From DASPNH01 sp035626675 (GTDB lineage Bacteria; Desulfobacterota; Binatia; UBA1149; CAITLU01), in NCBI GenBank assembly GCA_035626675.1, contig DASPNH010000125.1:1-64000 (forward strand): a stretch of 64,000 bases of DNA, in the 5' to 3' direction. The position numbers were made by a program, and so were the translations under genes. Below are positions 1 through 8,744 of the stretch, piece after piece (positions within the stretch are counted from its first letter, which is position 1; the number at the start of each line of letters is the position of its first letter). The notes beneath the pieces are model-generated. The model made no database searches and was not told the origin of the DNA. It saw only the letters and a list, made by a program, of their open reading frames with translations.

Positions 1-31
1 GGACAGGAACCGCTCACGCGCACCGCGCCGC

Positions 32-117
32 GTTCGGCATCAGCCGGAAGCGGTGTTCGGCATCGCCCGGAATGCCCGTTCGCCTTGCGTCGGAATTGGC
101 GTTCGAAATCGTCGGAA
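32..117. repeat. Four 23-bp direct repeats
   Basis: Four imperfect copies of GTTCGGCATCRSCCGGAA start at 32, 55, 78 and 101, exactly 23 bp apart, and become more degenerate rightwards. Multiple short direct repeats are typical of the ends of IS21-family transposons, so this may be the end of an element lying left of the window; that is inference. The rest of 1-391 holds no gene I can support. Confidence 0.6.
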
Positions 118-391
118 TCCGCACTTTCAACGTGACTGCGGTGCGACTACCGGCTTTAGTACGCAAGCCTCCTTACTCGACGTCGATTCTTCGGTGGGTG
201 AGGCAAGCGGGAATGTGATTCGTTGCTGACTTGAACGGTGGCGCGGCGCTTGCCGGCCCGGGCGGCGGCCCCGAACTGCGCGTCTCCTGGAACAGCCCGT
301 CGCATGTTTCGCTCGAACACCACGCGCGGGCCCGCGTTTTCAAGGCCGAGCAACGTTTCGGTGGGGTCGAATTCGGCTACTCTTCCTTCGA

Positions 392-1018
392 GTGATGCAA
401 CGCCATATAGAGCCGAGTGTGTGGCGACATAGACGAAAACGATCGTTAGTGGCCCGATTCGCCCTACCGTTCATCGCGGCGGGCGCAGTTGCCGCACAGG
501 CTGGCGACACGCGCTCGCTCACCTCGACGATTGTCGTTGCCGAACCATCTTCGGCAAGCACCATCGAGGCCGTCGTTATCCATATCGGTGGTGAGTCATC
601 CGACGGATGTATCCCGAGCCTTCACGCAGTCAACGTCGGCGGCGAGGAAATAGCCGTCACGCTAGTCCATCCGGGACTCCTGCCGTGTACTCAAGCGTTT
701 AAACCTTGGGGCGTGGACGTAAACTTGGGAATTCTCCCGGTCGGGACCTATTTCGTGACAGTGCAGACGGTTGCGTTGCCTCCGCCACTGCCGTCGCCAC
801 CCGCTACGGCTATCGGCGAAACGTCATTCACTGTGGTCGACTCGATTGCTGGGTTGGTAGCCGGTGCGACTGCGCGCCGGTCGGTTTGCCGGAATCGCAC
901 GACTGGGCAGCGAGTAACCGTCCGGAGCCGCAATGCCAGTGTGAACTGCGAGACTGCGGGGTTGGTTGTCTCCCCGGGCGACAAGGTCAGCATCCGTATG
1001 GTGGGCGTCGCGGACTGA
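392..1018 (+). CDS. Exported protein of unknown function
   Basis: A 208-residue protein read from GTG 392 (ATG at 395 is equally possible). Basic residues (RRKRS) are followed by a hydrophobic stretch (about residues 20-36) ending in AQAGD, so a Sec signal peptide is likely. The mature part is beta-rich, has paired cysteines (SDGC...LPC) and ends with a small domain holding CRNRTTGQ, then a second Cys, then AGLVVSPGD. No enzyme motif is visible. Base composition is less GC-rich than most of the window. It is probably secreted or envelope-bound. The function is not recognised. Confidence 0.6.
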   Translation: MMQRHIEPSVWRHRRKRSLVARFALPFIAAGAVAAQAGDTRSLTSTIVVAEPSSASTIEAVVIHIGGESSDGCIPSLHAVNVGGEEIAVTLVHPGLLPCTQAFKPWGVDVNLGILPVGTYFVTVQTVALPPPLPSPPATAIGETSFTVVDSIAGLVAGATARRSVCRNRTTGQRVTVRSRNASVNCETAGLVVSPGDKVSIRMVGVAD

Positions 1019-1289
1019 CATGCGCGTGTCCAACTTTGCCAAACTCAGTTGCGGAGAGCTGAAACAGCATGAAATCGGGCGGAAATGGCTCGACGTTTCT
1101 GCGCACGGATTGCACAAGGCTCCCAAGGGGTCGAGCTATACCGACAAGACCGGTTCGTCCGACGGTGTCGCGAAACTGTCGCTCCGCATCGGTGTCGCGG
1201 GCAAGACGAAGCTGCAGCTCGAGGCGGCGGCGAGAACGTTCGCGGGATCGAGGTAACTGGCGGCCGCGGTCGCGGGTTCAAGCTGGTCT
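1019..1289 (+). pseudogene. Possible decayed remnant of an exported-protein C-terminus
   Basis: There is no intact gene here. One frame (codons in phase with 966, up to the stop at 1256) reads APKGSSYTDKTGSSDGVAKL and continues into a Gly/Lys-rich beta segment (GVAGKTKLQLEA). That style resembles the C-terminal repeats of exported deltaproteobacterial proteins as I remember them. It lacks a convincing start and breaks off, so I read it as a relic. It could also be chance. Confidence 0.25.
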
Positions 1290-1352
1290 GTGGTCGACGC
1301 CACTCCGTGGTGCTTTCCTCAGCGACGCCGCACACGTAGTGGCCAGTATCGA

Positions 1353-2233
1353 ATGGACGCATCCGACATGACCCACAGCATCGCGAGCGAACCGACCCTG
1401 CCTCCTACGAAGCCGAGACGCCCGTGGTTAGCAGCCCTAGGCAACATTTGCGCAGCGCCGATGGGCCACGTTTACGCGGGTAAGCCAGCACGCGGATTCG
1501 TAGCCTACCTTCTCTACGTGGCCCTGTACTCGGTTGTCTGGGCGAGCCTGTTCGTGGCTTTTGGCGCCTGGCTCATCGCCATCGTAGCCCTGTTTGTCGC
1601 CGCTGTTGCCCTCGTAGCCGACGCCTATTGGGTAGCCAAGAGGTCAGGGGATTCCTATCAGCTCAGGTCCTTCAACCGGTGGTATGTCTATGTCCTAGGT
1701 GCGATTTCGTTGATCGTCATCAATGCGATGGCGGACGGCGTTCGAAAGGAGTTTGGCCAGACGTACAAAATCCCGTCGGCTGCCATGATGCCGACGTTGA
1801 AGATAGGCGACCACATCATGGTCGATAATCGAATCTATCGTGCCGAACCTCCCGGACGTTTCGACGTCGTGGTCTTCGAGTATCCGGAGGATCCGACCAA
1901 GAACTTCGTCAAACGCATCGTCGGCCTGCCAGGCGACGAGATTGAAGTGCGAAACAAGATCGTATGGCTGAACGGCTCACAGCTCGATGAATCGTACGTG
2001 GTTTACTCCGAGGATGGTCGTAGCATTTCCAAGCGCGACAACTTCGGGCCATTTCCGGTTCCAGCCATCACTACTTCGTGATGGGCGACAATCGGGATCA
2101 TAGCCACGACAGTCGATACTGGGGCCCGGTATCCCGAGAGAAGATCAAGGGGCGCGTGCAGGGCGTCTACTGGTCGTGGATGCCTGCAGATTGGGAGGTC
2201 CGTTGGGATCGGATTGGCATGTCGGTGAAGTAG
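1353..2233 (+). pseudogene. Signal peptidase I-like protein, frameshifted, catalytic Ser replaced
   Basis: From ATG 1353 (or 1368) the frame encodes a hydrophobic N-terminal region with about three membrane segments, then the S26 peptidase fold: IPSAAMMPTL, GDHIMVDN and the Lys box FVKRIVGLPGDEIEV. In signal peptidase I the first box is SGSM with the second Ser catalytic; here that position is Ala. At about 2063-2066 the frame is lost and stops at 2081, while the -1 frame continues with MGDNRDHSHDSR (the conserved GDNRxxSxDSR box) and ends at TAG 2233. So the C-terminal box survives but out of frame. A sequencing error or a recent frameshift would both fit. The missing Ser suggests it was already non-proteolytic or a divergent paralogue. 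Confidence 0.7.
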
Positions 2234-2445
2234 GCGCCCCTGTCGCGTGTCCGCCACGTCGTCTTCGACCCCTACCTTGTGAGAGCATAGCGCTCGCCTG
2301 GCATGCAGCCGACACCGCAAGGCGGCGCGGCTGATGGCGGAGATCAGCTTGAAGCTTTCGACCATGTACGAGGCGCGCCGTCGTAATCGTAGGGAGCTAA
2401 CAACGCGTGCAGCGGCCGGGAACGTAGACGCGTTGCCCCGGCGCC

Positions 2446-3240
2446 CTACCGCCCCTCCACCACCACCCAAGCCGGCGCATGATCACTCGGCTTCTCCAGA
2501 TCCCGCACCCAATCATCGACCCCACCGCTCTTCAGCCGCGGCGCAAGCTTCTTGCTCAGCAGCAGATGATCGATCCGCAACCCCGCATTCCTCTGCCGAT
2601 GCTGCCGAAAATAATCCCAGAACGTAAAAATCTTCTCGTTGGGGTACAGCGCGCGAATCGAGTCCGTCCACCCCTGCGACAGCAGCCGCGAATACGCCTC
2701 GCGGCTCTCCGGCTGCAGCAACGCATCCTTCTTCCATGACCGCGGATTATAGATGTCCAGCTCGTCGGTCGGCACGACGTTGTAATCGCCCGCCAGCACC
2801 ACCGGTTCCCCGCTCTTCCACAACGCCGCGGCGTGCGTGATCAGCCGCTCAAACCACGCCAGCTTGTAGTCGAACTTCGGCCCCGGCTGCGGATTGCCGT
2901 TGGGCAGATAGATGCACCCGACCACGATGCCGTGCGCGGTCGCTTCCAGATACCTGCTCTGCACGTCGCCATCGTCGCCGGGCATTCCGCGCTGGCGCTC
3001 TACCAGATCGGCGCCTCGGGCCAGGATCGCAACGCCGTTCCACGAACGCTGCCCGTGCCAGAGCGCGCCGTAGCCCGCGTCGCGAATCGCACCCGCGGGA
3101 AAGCCTTCGTCGACAGCCTTGAGCTCTTGCAGGCAGACGATGTCGGGCTCCTGCTTCTCGAGCCACTGCAGCAGGTGACCCAGCCGGCTCTTCACACCGT
3201 TGACGTTGAACGTTGCGATCTTCAGCTGCTTGCTCGCCAT
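2446..3240 (-). CDS. xth: Exodeoxyribonuclease III
   Basis: A 264-residue Mg-dependent AP endonuclease / 3'-5' exonuclease of the EEP fold, acting in base-excision repair in the cytoplasm. Visible motifs: KIATFNVNGVKSR at the N-terminus, IVCLQELK (metal-binding Glu), VLAGDYNVVPTDELDIYN (Asp/Asn catalytic pair), LRIDHLLLSK, and the C-terminal SDHAPAW with the catalytic His. Length is typical. The ATG shares its A with the last base of the nnrD stop (TGATG at 3238-3242), so the two genes are translationally coupled. A 200-bp gap without a gene follows, before the repeat-poor region at 2234-2445. Confidence 0.93.
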   Translation of the reverse strand: MASKQLKIATFNVNGVKSRLGHLLQWLEKQEPDIVCLQELKAVDEGFPAGAIRDAGYGALWHGQRSWNGVAILARGADLVERQRGMPGDDGDVQSRYLEATAHGIVVGCIYLPNGNPQPGPKFDYKLAWFERLITHAAALWKSGEPVVLAGDYNVVPTDELDIYNPRSWKKDALLQPESREAYSRLLSQGWTDSIRALYPNEKIFTFWDYFRQHRQRNAGLRIDHLLLSKKLAPRLKSGGVDDWVRDLEKPSDHAPAWVVVEGR

Positions 3241-4115
3241 CACTTCGGCTCCAGAGCGGCCATGATTGCCGGCACCTCGGCGCTGAGCTGGCGCGCCAGG
3301 TAGCCGACGATGCCGTGACGCCGGGCCAGCACCTCGCCGGCCCTGCCGTGCAGGAACACTCCCCACGCGGCGGCCTGCTCGGCGTCGGCGCCGCGCGCGG
3401 CAAGGCCGGCGATGATTCCCGATAGCACGTCGCCCGATCCCGCCGTGCCAAGTCCGACGTTGCCGCCGGTGTGGATCCACATGCGGCCCGCCGGCGTTGC
3501 GATGCACGTGGTCGGTCCCTTCAGCACGACGACGGCGCCCGAGGACTTCGCGAACCCGGTCGCGTGCCCTTCGACGTCGGCTTCGATGCCGTCGCGGTCC
3601 TTTCCGATGAGCGAGGCCATCTCGCCGCAGTGCGGAGTGAGGATGCGCGCGGTCGCTCCGGTCCGCTCCCGGTGGCTCTCGATCGCGCTGGCATCGAGCA
3701 CCAGCGTTCCCCTGGCCAGCGACATCACCTTCTTGACGACGCGCCGAGTTGCCGGCGTCGTCTGCATCCCCGGACCGATGACGACGGCGCCCGCCGCGCT
3801 GATGAGCGCATCGAGCTCGTCGCTGGTCGCGGCGATCTGTCCGCTGCGGTCCGCGCGAACCGGGAGCACGCGCGCTTCGGGCATCGCAACGCCGACCGCG
3901 ACTGCGGCATCGGCGACGACGGCAAGCTGAACCTTGCCGGCGCCGGCATGCAGCGCGGCGTGACCGACCAGCAGCGCGGCGCCGGGGATCTCGCGGCTGC
4001 CGGACACGATGAGCACGCGGCCGCGGTCCTCCTTGCTGCGTCCGTCGCGCGGATCGGGCAGCGGCCATGCACGAAGCACCGCGTCCGTGAGCTTCTTCGG
4101 CTTGCTCGCCTTCAT
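3240..4115 (-). CDS. nnrD: ADP-dependent NAD(P)H-hydrate dehydratase
   Basis: A 291-residue ribokinase-fold enzyme that repairs hydrated NAD(P)H using ADP. It carries the family signatures GRVLIVSGSREIPGAALL near the N-terminus, VVIGPGM, LTPHCGEMASLIG, VVVLKGPTT and the catalytic loop NVGLGTAGSGDVLSGIIAGL. The epimerase (NnrE) half found in many bacterial fusions is absent, so only the dehydratase is encoded here. It is the first gene of a two-gene unit with xth; the overlap suggests co-translation. Upstream it diverges from the large exported protein at 4239, with about 120 bp between them. Confidence 0.92.
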   Translation of the reverse strand: MKASKPKKLTDAVLRAWPLPDPRDGRSKEDRGRVLIVSGSREIPGAALLVGHAALHAGAGKVQLAVVADAAVAVGVAMPEARVLPVRADRSGQIAATSDELDALISAAGAVVIGPGMQTTPATRRVVKKVMSLARGTLVLDASAIESHRERTGATARILTPHCGEMASLIGKDRDGIEADVEGHATGFAKSSGAVVVLKGPTTCIATPAGRMWIHTGGNVGLGTAGSGDVLSGIIAGLAARGADAEQAAAWGVFLHGRAGEVLARRHGIVGYLARQLSAEVPAIMAALEPK

Positions 4116-4238
4116 CGGTCTCCTGCGCGAGAGCGCACACGCGGGTTACCCGGCGCAAAGCTGCGATGCGAACCCGTGCGGCGCATGAAGGTGGTCTGTT
4201 TCGCTCTTCCAATCCGCGAGTGCGACGGATAGTTTCGC

Positions 4239-6278
4239 ATGCGCCTGCCGCGGTGGGCTCTTGCGGCAATGGCGCTACCGGAACCTTCACGATCGCTGCG
4301 CGCAACCTTCGCCGCCGCTGCACCTGCCGCCGGCGCCACACGCGCGCTGCGCATCGTCGTTACGGCACTCGGTCTCCTCATCCCCGCGACCGCCCCGGCC
4401 GACTACTCCTGCACCATCGATCTGCTCGGCAACCGCTACGACGTCTTCGTGCCGCCGCGCGTCGGCGGACTCTCGCTCGACTTCGAGTCGATCAACAACG
4501 TCACAGTTGTCGAGGACGAGCGCGTCGCAACGTCCGTCGGCGCCGTTGCCGGCATGGGGCTTGCCATCACCTACACGCCCGAATCGGGCATCAGCGTCCT
4601 CCATGCGCCGGGTCCGACGGCCGGTGCCAGCTCCAAGGCGCAGGACATCAACGACGAGGGCGTGGTCCTTGGCTGGCACCGCGCCTCGGTCAATCATCAG
4701 CGGCGCGCGTTCATCTTCACCAACGAGGACGGCTTTCAGTTTCTCGACGAGCTCTACCCATCGGTTGCAGCGTTCGGCAACGAGCCGCTCAACGATCAGA
4801 CCACCGTCGTGCGCGGCACGCGCGGCTGGGCGATCAGCAACGCCGGTCACATGCTGCTGGCCGACCACAACAGCGATCAGGGCAGCGTACGCCTGCTCGA
4901 TCCCAGCGGCACGCTCAGTGCGCTGCCGCCGAACCGTCTTCAGTGCGTGGCCCTGAGCGCGCACGCGCTCAACAACGACGGCGACATCGTCCCGCCCGGC
5001 GTTCTCTCCGGCGGCGAAGACCCGTACTGCTCCCAGGTCAACATCGCGCTCAACGACAGCGGCAGCGTGGTCGGCAGCGGCAGGACCGGCCCGGACGGTG
5101 AGGGCTTTGCCACGCGCGACGGCGCGCCGCTGCCCGGCGGCGAAGGCGAGACGGCGTTCGCGATCAACAACTCGGGCTACGTCAGCGGCAGCCACGGCCT
5201 CATCTGGACGCCGGAGAACGAGCTTCACGACATCGGCCAGGCCATCTTCGAGCAGTGTGATCCGGAGACCGAGGCCTACGAGCTGCTGGACCTGAACCAT
5301 AGGGTCCCGCACGCGGCCTACATCAACGACGACCTGTGGATCACCACCGAGCGGATCTACCTGCGCCCGGCGCGTCCCGAGATCAGCTACTCGACGCAGG
5401 GCATGGGCTTTCAATTCTTCAACGACGGAACGCCGCAGGGCACGGGCTTCGGCGTCGTCGTCGGCAACACCTTCTCCGTCACCGTCACCGTCAAGAACAC
5501 TGGCCGCAACGCGCTGCACAACTTCAGCATCGATGCCACGCGCGATCCGACGCTCTTCCGCCGCGTGTCGGGACCAACGCCTTCGCCGCCGAGCATCCTT
5601 CTGCCGGGGCAGACCTACGTAGCCACCTCGCAGTTCGAGGCCGTGGGCGCCGGCGAGCTGTTCTCGACGACCGTCGTCGCCGGAACCGACGCCGCCGGTA
5701 CTCCCTACGAGTTCGTGCAGAACACCGTGCGTCTGATCTTCGTCGGCAACGGCGGCCTGAACGCCACCATCGATGCGACGCCGGACGAGGTCGCCGTCGA
5801 GAAGCCTTTCACGGTCACGCTGACTGCCACCAACACATCCGCCGATCCTTTGACCGACGTGCATCCCACCGGCGATCTGCTCTTCAGCGGCGAAGGCGAG
5901 GCCGAGCTCGTGAGCGGTCCCGTGCCTGCGCAGATTGCCGTTCTCGCGCCCGGCGCCAGCGCCGACTTCGTCTACGAATACGAAGCGACCAAGGGCGGAC
6001 AGACCGTCATCACCGGCTCGATCACGGCCACGACCGAAGACGAAGAAGAGGTAGTTGCCGAGGCACAGTGCTCGCTCGGCGGCGATGAGGCCTCGCTCGA
6101 AGCGACTGCGCGCAGCGTGCCGACCTTCCCGACGTGTCCGCTGACCGGCGGCGCGATCGTCGAGATTGCCGCATGCACGGTCGACCTCGTGCTGCATCAC
6201 GCCAACGTCGACTACGCCAAGCCCACCGGCGATGCCTATCCGCCACCCGACACCGGCTATCCGCCGGGCCAGACTTGA
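4239..6278 (+). CDS. Large exported protein, N-terminal part (HAF-like repeats and DUF11-like domains)
   Basis: This 679-codon frame starts at ATG 4239. The first ~55 residues form a long signal peptide whose core is ALRIVVTALGLLIPATAPA. The next ~300 residues contain HAF-type extracellular repeats (INDEGVVLGWH, LNDSGSVVGSG, INNSGYVSGS). Then come two Ig-like DUF11-type modules with FSVTVTVKNTGRNALHNF and FTVTLTATNTSADPLTDV. The frame is closed by TGA at 6276-6278, but the same frame is open from 6279 to 8636. The next open frame has no signal peptide or clear ribosome-binding site, so this is probably the front half of one ~1,465-residue protein. Function is unknown; the location is outside the cytoplasm. 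Confidence 0.75.
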   Translation: MRLPRWALAAMALPEPSRSLRATFAAAAPAAGATRALRIVVTALGLLIPATAPADYSCTIDLLGNRYDVFVPPRVGGLSLDFESINNVTVVEDERVATSVGAVAGMGLAITYTPESGISVLHAPGPTAGASSKAQDINDEGVVLGWHRASVNHQRRAFIFTNEDGFQFLDELYPSVAAFGNEPLNDQTTVVRGTRGWAISNAGHMLLADHNSDQGSVRLLDPSGTLSALPPNRLQCVALSAHALNNDGDIVPPGVLSGGEDPYCSQVNIALNDSGSVVGSGRTGPDGEGFATRDGAPLPGGEGETAFAINNSGYVSGSHGLIWTPENELHDIGQAIFEQCDPETEAYELLDLNHRVPHAAYINDDLWITTERIYLRPARPEISYSTQGMGFQFFNDGTPQGTGFGVVVGNTFSVTVTVKNTGRNALHNFSIDATRDPTLFRRVSGPTPSPPSILLPGQTYVATSQFEAVGAGELFSTTVVAGTDAAGTPYEFVQNTVRLIFVGNGGLNATIDATPDEVAVEKPFTVTLTATNTSADPLTDVHPTGDLLFSGEGEAELVSGPVPAQIAVLAPGASADFVYEYEATKGGQTVITGSITATTEDEEEVVAEAQCSLGGDEASLEATARSVPTFPTCPLTGGAIVEIAACTVDLVLHHANVDYAKPTGDAYPPPDTGYPPGQT

Positions 6279-6289
6279 GGGATCAGCCA

Positions 6290-6306
6290 CTGCCCCGGCG
6301 GGGCAG
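6290..6306 (+). other. Perfect 7-bp hairpin just after an in-frame TGA
   Basis: CTGCCCC-GGC-GGGGCAG forms a perfect 7-bp stem with a 3-nt loop; its 5' side begins 12 nt after the TGA at 6276-6278. No T-run follows, so it is not a standard intrinsic terminator. Its distance from the TGA overlaps the range used by bacterial SECIS hairpins, but the loop is short and no known SECIS consensus is apparent. Confidence 0.5.
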
Positions 6307-6314
6307 CCATCAGA

Positions 6315-8636
6315 GTGGAGACGGCCAGCCGCGAGTTCGAGTCATGTAGCGACGACAGCGATCCGTGCCCGCTCAACGTCGCGCAGTCCATCTCGCTCGA
6401 ATGGCTGCTCGGAGGGGAGGACCCCGAAGAGATCGTGATCAAGTCTACCGGCACGACGGTGGAGGGTTTCGATCAGGGTATCCACTGGTGGAACCCCGAC
6501 TTCTCGCTGGCCAGGACCGACGAGATGCATTTCCAGCCGGGAGAGTTCTTCCCTACCGGCGGCGGCCCGCTCCAGCACACCGGTGCGCGCGACATCGAGG
6601 ACGTGGTCGCCACCGATTACGGCTTCACGATCGACTGCGACAATCTGCCCGAGGAAACGCTGCGCACGTGCGACGCCGCAGAGAACTTCGAAAGCTTCGT
6701 CTGGAAGGACGAAGGCACTTACCAGATCACCGTCACGCTGCGAAAGACGATCGACGGCGAGATGACCGACATTTGCGATGCGACGGTGACGGTGGACGTG
6801 GACCGCAACACGGACGATCCGTTGCTGCAGCCGCTCGACTTCTTCCTGCAGGGCCCGCTTCTTCCCGAAGCGCACACGCTGTGGCACGAGGCGCGCGACG
6901 ATCCCGCCAATCATCCGATCTTCCCCGGCGACGACTGGCTGCTGTTCCACCGCGTCCTGGTGCGCAGCTACGACGAGTTCCGCGAGTTCTTCGGCTATCC
7001 GCGCATCGAGCCATGGGACGGCTCGTCGCCGATCCCCATCACCGAGAACGGCTATACGATGGCCGACCCGACGCGTTCGGCCAGCCCTCCGCTGCACTGC
7101 TCGTATCCGGAGGCATATCCCGACACGCTCACCACGTGCGAGCCGCCGCCGTGGCTGACGGTGGCCGGTGACGGCACGCCGCGCCCGGAGGATCTGCCCG
7201 AGAACACCGAGTGCCACACCGCCGCGGGCGAGCCCGTTCCGATTGGACAGACCAAGCTCGCGGACTTCGGCGATGCCAACTCGCTCGGCTGCGTGGTCAA
7301 CCGTACCCATCACGGCTTCGTGCACGCCGCAGTGCCGGGTGCGATGACGTGGATCGTCGAGTCGCCGTTCGATCCGATCTTCTGGAATTTCCACAAGTGG
7401 GCCTCGGGGGACGGAAGCGAGCTTACGGGGCTGGCCGCGGGTAGTGCGTCCGGCGATGGCACCGCACTCGCTTCGCGTGGTGCTTCCGACGATGAGTCAT
7501 GGGATGCGGGCGACGGTTCACCGGAGGCGCGCGACGCCGCGGTCGATGGCACGGCGTACTCCGCGAGCACCGACGGCGCTGCCTTCCTGACGCCGACGCC
7601 GCGCGGCGCGATCGAATCGCAGCCGCCGATGTGGACGAGCTGGGAGAACGAGAAGGCCAAGGGCGCGCCCGGCATCAGCGCCGTGTTCCCGCCGCGCTAT
7701 GCGACGCTGGCCGACGTCGACGGAGTTCTCGTTCTGTTCTACGAGGACGTCAGCGGCGTCGATGCGGGCGACCTTACCGTCAACGGCTCGCCGGCAACCG
7801 ACGTGGATCAGGACGGCCGATCCTTCCTGTTCACCGGTTTCGAGCAGCCGCTGCCGCCGCCCGATCCCGTGCCAGCGATGCGGCACGTCGATCACTTCAA
7901 TCCGGTCGAGATCGACGTCGAGCTTGCCTCCGGCGGCATCGTCGACGCCGACAGCAACGCGTTCCCCGGCGCGTCCTGGACGCTGTACCTTGCGCCGGAC
8001 TTCGACGGCGACGGTGTTCCGGACGATCGCGACAACTGCCCGGAGATCGCCAACCTCGATCAGAAGAACAGCGACTTCGAGCTGACGCACGGCTATCACC
8101 TCGAGCACATGCACGGGGAGGAGCCGACCATCGGCTATCTCGGCGATCACCTCGGCGATGCGTGCGATGCCGACGCCGACGACGATGGTCTGAGCAACGC
8201 GCAGGAGAACGCGCTCGGCAGCGATCCGCTCGACCCGCGTGATCCGGACGCGTGCCCGTTCGACCCGCTCAAGACCGAGCCGCTCGAGTGCGGCTGCGGC
8301 GTCTCCGAGAGGGATCGCGACGAGGACGGCGAGCCCGAGTGCATCCCGCCGCTCTTCGACACGACCACGACCACAGTCGAGGCGCCGACGACCACGCTGG
8401 ACACGACGACGACCACGCTGCCCGCGCCGCAATGCGCGCGGCCGCTGACCACCGGCGATCGCCCGAAGGCCTCCGACTGCCTGTTCATCCTGCGCACCGC
8501 AGTCGGATCGCAGGTCTGCGAGCCGCTGTGCATCTGCGCACCGACCGGAACCCTCCCGGTCAAAGCCACCGACTCGCTGCTATGCCTGCGCGTCGCCGTC
8601 GGCGGCCCCAACCCGCTCAACTGCCCCTGCAACTGA
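6315..8636 (+). CDS. Tyrosinase-like dicopper domain protein with TSP3 repeats and dockerin-like tail (probable C-terminal half of 4239)
   Basis: The frame is the same as 4239-6278 and GTG 6315 is only nominal. Order of domains: a PKD/Ig-like region (residues ~1-170); a tyrosinase/hemocyanin-like region with LWHEA, LLFHRVLV and, near residues 340-370, THHGFVHAAVPG followed by DPIFWNFHKW, which resemble the His clusters binding CuA and CuB; an Ala/Gly/Ser-rich linker; a beta domain; thrombospondin type 3 repeats (DFDGDGVPDDRDNCPE, DACDADADDDGLSNAQE); a Thr-rich linker; and a Cys-rich tail with two dockerin-like halves (KASDCLFILRTAVGS, KATDSLLCLRVAVGG). Calcium binding and extracellular location are expected from the TSP3 part. 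Phenol oxidase activity is only suggested. The lack of a signal peptide supports read-through from, or a nonsense mutation in, the upstream frame. Confidence 0.7.
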   Translation: METASREFESCSDDSDPCPLNVAQSISLEWLLGGEDPEEIVIKSTGTTVEGFDQGIHWWNPDFSLARTDEMHFQPGEFFPTGGGPLQHTGARDIEDVVATDYGFTIDCDNLPEETLRTCDAAENFESFVWKDEGTYQITVTLRKTIDGEMTDICDATVTVDVDRNTDDPLLQPLDFFLQGPLLPEAHTLWHEARDDPANHPIFPGDDWLLFHRVLVRSYDEFREFFGYPRIEPWDGSSPIPITENGYTMADPTRSASPPLHCSYPEAYPDTLTTCEPPPWLTVAGDGTPRPEDLPENTECHTAAGEPVPIGQTKLADFGDANSLGCVVNRTHHGFVHAAVPGAMTWIVESPFDPIFWNFHKWASGDGSELTGLAAGSASGDGTALASRGASDDESWDAGDGSPEARDAAVDGTAYSASTDGAAFLTPTPRGAIESQPPMWTSWENEKAKGAPGISAVFPPRYATLADVDGVLVLFYEDVSGVDAGDLTVNGSPATDVDQDGRSFLFTGFEQPLPPPDPVPAMRHVDHFNPVEIDVELASGGIVDADSNAFPGASWTLYLAPDFDGDGVPDDRDNCPEIANLDQKNSDFELTHGYHLEHMHGEEPTIGYLGDHLGDACDADADDDGLSNAQENALGSDPLDPRDPDACPFDPLKTEPLECGCGVSERDRDEDGEPECIPPLFDTTTTTVEAPTTTLDTTTTTLPAPQCARPLTTGDRPKASDCLFILRTAVGSQVCEPLCICAPTGTLPVKATDSLLCLRVAVGGPNPLNCPCN

Positions 8637-8640
8637 CCGT

Positions 8641-8744
8641 TTAAGGGGACAGTCCCCTTAGAGCAGCTTCCAGGGGGCTGTCCCCTTAAACGCCAACGCC
8701 ATGACGTCAAGAATCTTAAGGGGACTGTCCCCTTAAGATTCTTA
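8641..8744. repeat. Cluster of three AAGGGGACAGTCCCCTT palindromes
   Basis: Copies lie at 8641-8660 (perfect), 8671-8690 (one arm degenerate) and 8709-8743. The third is extended by flanking AAGAATCTT/AAGATTCTT into a perfect palindrome with 17-bp arms and one central base. It overlaps the stop codon (8742-8744) of the minus-strand sugar dehydrogenase. The cluster sits between convergent genes and would form strong hairpins in both transcripts. Confidence 0.9.

Noticed and set aside
2446..4341. Single long minus-strand frame joining nnrD region and xth
   Set aside because: The upper part is a shadow frame of nnrD; the real xth begins at 3240 with a conserved N-terminus overlapping the nnrD stop.
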